64,000 nucleotides of DNA, taken from the NCBI RefSeq assembly GCF_019429535.1, contig NZ_JAHXZM010000007.1, forward strand, positions 62,001 through 126,000, read 5' to 3'. The notes under the pieces were generated by a model. The model was not told where the DNA came from, made no database searches, and saw nothing but the letters and a program-made list of their open reading frames with translations. This stretch comes from Sphingomonas citricola. Lineage in GTDB: Bacteria > Pseudomonadota > Alphaproteobacteria > Sphingomonadales > Sphingomonadaceae. The position numbers and the translations under genes are program-made. Positions 61,116 through 64,000 of the stretch are shown here, piece after piece. The number at the start of each line of letters is the position of its first letter. The first letter of the stretch is position 1.

Positions 61116-62576
61116 ATGACCAAGCGGATCGCGGTGATCGGCGCCGGCATGGGCGGGCTGTGCGCGGCGATCCGGGCGCGCGCGGCGGGACATTCAGTGA
61201 CGCTGTTCGAGCATGCCGACGCGGTCGGCGGCACGTGGCGCGCCAATCGCTATCCGGGCGTCGCGTGCGACGTGCCCGCGATCCTCTACCAGTTCAGCTT
61301 CGCGCCCAACCCGCACTGGAGCCACCATTACGCGCGCGGGCCCGAAATCCACGCTTATACCGAGGCACTGGTCGAACAGTTCGGGCTCGGCGAGGTGCTG
61401 CGGCTGAACGAGGGCGTCACGCGTGCGGCGTGGGACGAAGCAAGCGCGACCTGGGCGGTCGAAACCGAACGTGGTGCGCGCGAGACGTTCGACGCGATCG
61501 TGCCGGCGCTGGGCCAGCTCTCGCGTCCGCAATTGCCCGTCATTGCAGGCGTGCGCGACTTCGCGGGCCAGACGTTCCATGCCGCGGAATGGCCTGACCG
61601 CCTCGACCTGACCGGCAAGCGCGTCGGGGTCGTCGGATCGGCGGCGAGCGCGGTGCAGTTGATCCCCGAAGTCGCCAGGCAGGCCGCGCACCTCGTCGTG
61701 TTCCAGCGCACGCCCAATTGGATCATCCCGCGCAACGACACCGCGGTCACGCCCGAGGCGAAGGCGCTGATGGCGACCAACCTGGAGGTCGCGATGCGGC
61801 TGGGTGCGGCGAGCCGGGCAATGATCTTCGACAATGCCGACACGTTCTTCTGGCAGGCGTTCAAGTGGACGCCTGAGGGGCGCGCCGCCTTTACCCGCAC
61901 CGCGCTCGACCATCTCGAGGCACAGGTGGCCGACCCCGCGCTGCGCGCGAAGCTGACCCCCGATTACCCGATCGGGTGCAAGCGCATCCTGATCTGCGAC
62001 GATTTCTATCCCGCGCTATGCCGCGACAATGTCACGCTGGAAACGAGCGTGATCGCGCGGATCGAGGCGGGCGGCGTGCGCACCGCCGACAGCTTCCACG
62101 ATCTCGACGTGCTGATCTTCGCGACGGGGTTCGAGACGACGGCGTGGAACTGGTCGATGGAGGTGGTGGGCGAGGGCGGTCGCACGCTCGCCGAGGCATG
62201 GGCCGACGGACCCGAGGCGTATCTGGGGATCATGGCGCACGGCTTCCCCAACATGTTCATGCTCTACGGTCCCAACACGAACCTGGGGCATAATTCGATC
62301 AGCTTCATGATCGAGCAGCAGGTCGGCTTCATGCTGCGCGCACTCGCGGCAGCGGAGGGCGAGGGGGCTCGCACCATACGCGTCACCGCGGACGGGCAGG
62401 CACGTTTCAACGACACGATCACGCAGGCGCTCGACCGGACGGTATGGGCCGATCCGCATTGCCGCAGCTGGTACAAGGCGGCGAACGGCCGCGTGTATCA
62501 GAACTGGTCGGGTAGCTGCACCGACTATGCCGCCGCGACCGCCGAGATCGATCGCACCGCGGTCGCGATCGGCTAA
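61116..62576 (+). CDS. Flavin-containing (Baeyer-Villiger-type) monooxygenase
   Basis: A 486-residue FAD/NADPH enzyme. The FAD Rossmann motif is RIAVIGAGMGGLCAAIRARAAGHSVTLFEHADAVGGTWRANRYPGVACDVPAILYQFSF, typical of BVMOs. The BVMO fingerprint FxGxxxHxxxWPD reads FAGQTFHAAEWPD, followed by the NADPH motif GVVGSAASAVQLIPEVA. It probably oxidises ketones or sulphur compounds; substrate is unknown. The start at 61116 follows GGAGAGCA. Downstream lies another FAD enzyme, 47 bp away. Confidence 0.9.
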   Translation: MTKRIAVIGAGMGGLCAAIRARAAGHSVTLFEHADAVGGTWRANRYPGVACDVPAILYQFSFAPNPHWSHHYARGPEIHAYTEALVEQFGLGEVLRLNEGVTRAAWDEASATWAVETERGARETFDAIVPALGQLSRPQLPVIAGVRDFAGQTFHAAEWPDRLDLTGKRVGVVGSAASAVQLIPEVARQAAHLVVFQRTPNWIIPRNDTAVTPEAKALMATNLEVAMRLGAASRAMIFDNADTFFWQAFKWTPEGRAAFTRTALDHLEAQVADPALRAKLTPDYPIGCKRILICDDFYPALCRDNVTLETSVIARIEAGGVRTADSFHDLDVLIFATGFETTAWNWSMEVVGEGGRTLAEAWADGPEAYLGIMAHGFPNMFMLYGPNTNLGHNSISFMIEQQVGFMLRALAAAEGEGARTIRVTADGQARFNDTITQALDRTVWADPHCRSWYKAANGRVYQNWSGSCTDYAAATAEIDRTAVAIG

Positions 62577-62623
62577 ACGCGATCCGCCTCGCCTCGCCGC
62601 ACGATGTGTGGCAGGCGGGCGGC

Positions 62624-63802
62624 ATGGAACAGTTCGATGCGATCGTGCTCGGCGCCGGCGGCGCCGGGCTGATGTGCGCGGCCGTGGCGGGGCAGCGCGG
62701 GCGGCGCGTCGTCGTGCTCGATCACGGCACCGAGCCGGGGCGCAAGATCGTGATCTCGGGCGGCGGGCGGTGCAATTTCACCAATCGCGAGGCGATCCCC
62801 GAACGCTACGTCTCCGCCAATCCGCATTTCGCCAAGTCGGCGCTCGGCCGCTATACCGCGCAGGATTTCCTCGAACTGGTCGAGCGCTACGGGATCGCGT
62901 GGCACGAGAAGACGCTGGGGCAATTGTTCTGCGACGGCTCGGCGCGGCAGATCGTGTCGATGCTGCTCGATGAATGCGACAAGGGCGCGGTGACGCTGCG
63001 GCTGGGCGGTGAGATCGGCGAGATCGACCACGCCGATGCGCGCTTCACGGTCGCGCACGACGGGCGGCGCTACGTGGCACCTGCGCTGGTGATCGCGACT
63101 GGCGGCCCGTCGATCCCGAAGCTTGGCGCGACCGGCTTCGCTTATGATCTCGCGCGACGGTTCGGGTTGAAGGTGGTGGAGCCGCGCCCCGCGCTGGTGC
63201 CGCTGACGCTGCCGGGCGAGGAAGCGCTGTTCCGCGCATTGGCGGGCGTCGCGACGCCCGTGGTGGCGGGCTCGCTGCCCGCGAGGGGACGCGGTGCCTC
63301 GTTCGCGGAAGCCGCGCTGTTCACCCACCGCGGGTTGAGCGGCCCCGCGATCCTGCAGGTGTCGTCGTACTGGCGTCCGGGCGAGGCGGTCACGATCGAC
63401 CTCGTGCCGGGCGCCGCGCCCGGCTGGCTGCGCGACGCCAAGCGTGCCCGCCCGCGCGGTACGCTCGCGTCGGCGCTGCCGCTGCCGGGGCGGTTGAGCG
63501 ACGCGCTCGCGAAAGTGATCGACGTCAACGAACTGGGCACCGCCACCGACCGCGTGCTGGAGGATGCCGAGTGTCGGCTCGCCGACTGGCGCTTCCACCC
63601 GAACGGCACCGAAGGGTTCGCCAAGGCCGAGGTGACGGTCGGCGGCATCGCCACCGCGGGGCTGTCGTCGAAGACGATGGAAGCGCGCCACCTGCCCGGA
63701 TTGTACGCGATCGGCGAGGCGGTGGACGTGACCGGGTGGCTGGGCGGCTACAATTTCCAATGGGCCTGGGCGAGCGGATGGGCGGCGGCGCAGGCGGTGT
63801 GA
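62624..63802 (+). CDS. HI0933/YhiN-family FAD oxidoreductase
   Basis: A 392-residue flavoprotein. DAIVLGAGGAGLMCAAVAGQRGRRVVVLDHGTEPGRKIVISGGGRCNFTN is the near-invariant start of the HI0933-like family, whose members act on aminoacetone or as NAD(P)H-utilising flavoproteins of uncertain role. The C-terminus has VTVGGIATAGLSSKTMEARHLPGLYAIGEAVDVTGWLGGYNFQWAWASGWAAAQ, where the FAD is closed. The start is taken at MEQFDAI (62624), preceded by a short open stretch to 62606. The enzyme's cellular role is unresolved. Confidence 0.88.
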   Translation: MEQFDAIVLGAGGAGLMCAAVAGQRGRRVVVLDHGTEPGRKIVISGGGRCNFTNREAIPERYVSANPHFAKSALGRYTAQDFLELVERYGIAWHEKTLGQLFCDGSARQIVSMLLDECDKGAVTLRLGGEIGEIDHADARFTVAHDGRRYVAPALVIATGGPSIPKLGATGFAYDLARRFGLKVVEPRPALVPLTLPGEEALFRALAGVATPVVAGSLPARGRGASFAEAALFTHRGLSGPAILQVSSYWRPGEAVTIDLVPGAAPGWLRDAKRARPRGTLASALPLPGRLSDALAKVIDVNELGTATDRVLEDAECRLADWRFHPNGTEGFAKAEVTVGGIATAGLSSKTMEARHLPGLYAIGEAVDVTGWLGGYNFQWAWASGWAAAQAV

Positions 63803-63884
63803 GCTAAGTAACGACGTCCACGCACTTGCTTCGGCGATGACCCGAGCGCAGTTTCCGCGCGGCAGATGACGCGAGGGGGCGAGG

Positions 63885-64000
63885 ATGGCGGTTACGGGCA
63901 TCGGCGGCATCTTCTTCCGGGCAGCCGACCCAGAGCAATTGTCCGACTGGTATCGCACCCACCTCAACGTCGGCGCGGGCTGCATGACGGCGGACGCCGC
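63885..64000 (+). CDS. VOC-family protein, N-terminal part only
   Basis: The first 38 codons before the window ends: MAVTGIGGIFFRAADPEQLSDWYRTHLNVG. This is the usual opening of vicinal-oxygen-chelate (glyoxalase/bleomycin-resistance) proteins, with IFFRAADPEQLSDWY forming the first beta-alpha unit. GGGGGCGAGG is close upstream. The rest lies outside the window, so the specific function cannot be judged. Confidence 0.75.
   Translation, partial: MAVTGIGGIFFRAADPEQLSDWYRTHLNVGAGCMTADA

Overview
The window is strongly GC-rich, densely coding DNA that looks like the chromosome of a sphingomonad alphaproteobacterium (Sphingomonas or a close relative). The basis is the gene mix: several TonB-dependent receptors of the Sphingomonas/Caulobacter type, a maltodextrin cluster with flavin-dependent halogenase homologues and a DUF6445 protein, GTG/TTG starts, and many 4-bp ATGA/GTGA overlaps. 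No rRNA, tRNA or replication origin was seen. Both window ends cut a gene.

Layout. 1-3.6 kb: tail of a probable FAD-dependent oxidoreductase, a GT2 glycosyltransferase, two divergent L,D-transpeptidases of different families, and an orphan TonB. 3.7-10.5 kb: a tightly packed minus-strand run, marR > outer-membrane efflux lipoprotein > EmrA-like > EmrB-like > kynU > kynA, coupling drug-type efflux to tryptophan breakdown. 10.6-13.9 kb: a large M16 metallopeptidase and a small unknown protein. 13.9-22.6 kb: a metal-handling block. A two-component system reads on the minus strand towards an exported Dps-like ferritin, a DUF3833 lipoprotein and a VIT-family Fe/Mn transporter; divergently lie a TolC-type channel and a CzcA-type RND pump with no adaptor gene. 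22.6-24.8 kb: a LysR regulator divergent from an MFS pump, sharing an inverted-repeat operator candidate.

25.0-35.0 kb is a disturbed, accessory-looking region: a TonB-dependent receptor frameshifted in a G8 tract and carrying a G9 tract at its ribosome-binding site, a decayed IS5-family transposase, a small membrane protein, a BchE-like cobalamin/radical-SAM protein, a large VIT-domain/DUF2135 protein with 21 consecutive prolines, and a second transposase scrap.

35.0-39.0 kb is the wreck of a defence island. A type I-E CRISPR array (10 repeats, 9 spacers of 32 bp) runs without a leader straight into a DISARM DrmA-like helicase fragment broken at both ends, followed by an apparently intact divergent cas3. 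No Cascade or cas1/cas2 gene is present in the window.

39.0-54.2 kb is a coherent alpha-glucan utilisation cluster: DUF6445 protein, TonB-dependent receptor, halogenase-like flavoprotein, LacI regulator, alpha-amylase, alpha-glucosidase, GH97 alpha-glucosidase, second halogenase-like flavoprotein and an MFS sugar transporter. Two copies of one palindromic operator candidate lie in front of the receptor and of the amylase.

54.2-64.0 kb is housekeeping: LD-carboxypeptidase divergent from a MurC/Mpl-type ligase (murein recycling), an alpha/beta hydrolase and a TPR protein, a glyoxalase I/II pair, a small exported DUF6491-like protein, a PLP trans-sulfuration-type enzyme, a Baeyer-Villiger-type monooxygenase, an HI0933-type flavoprotein, and the start of a VOC protein.
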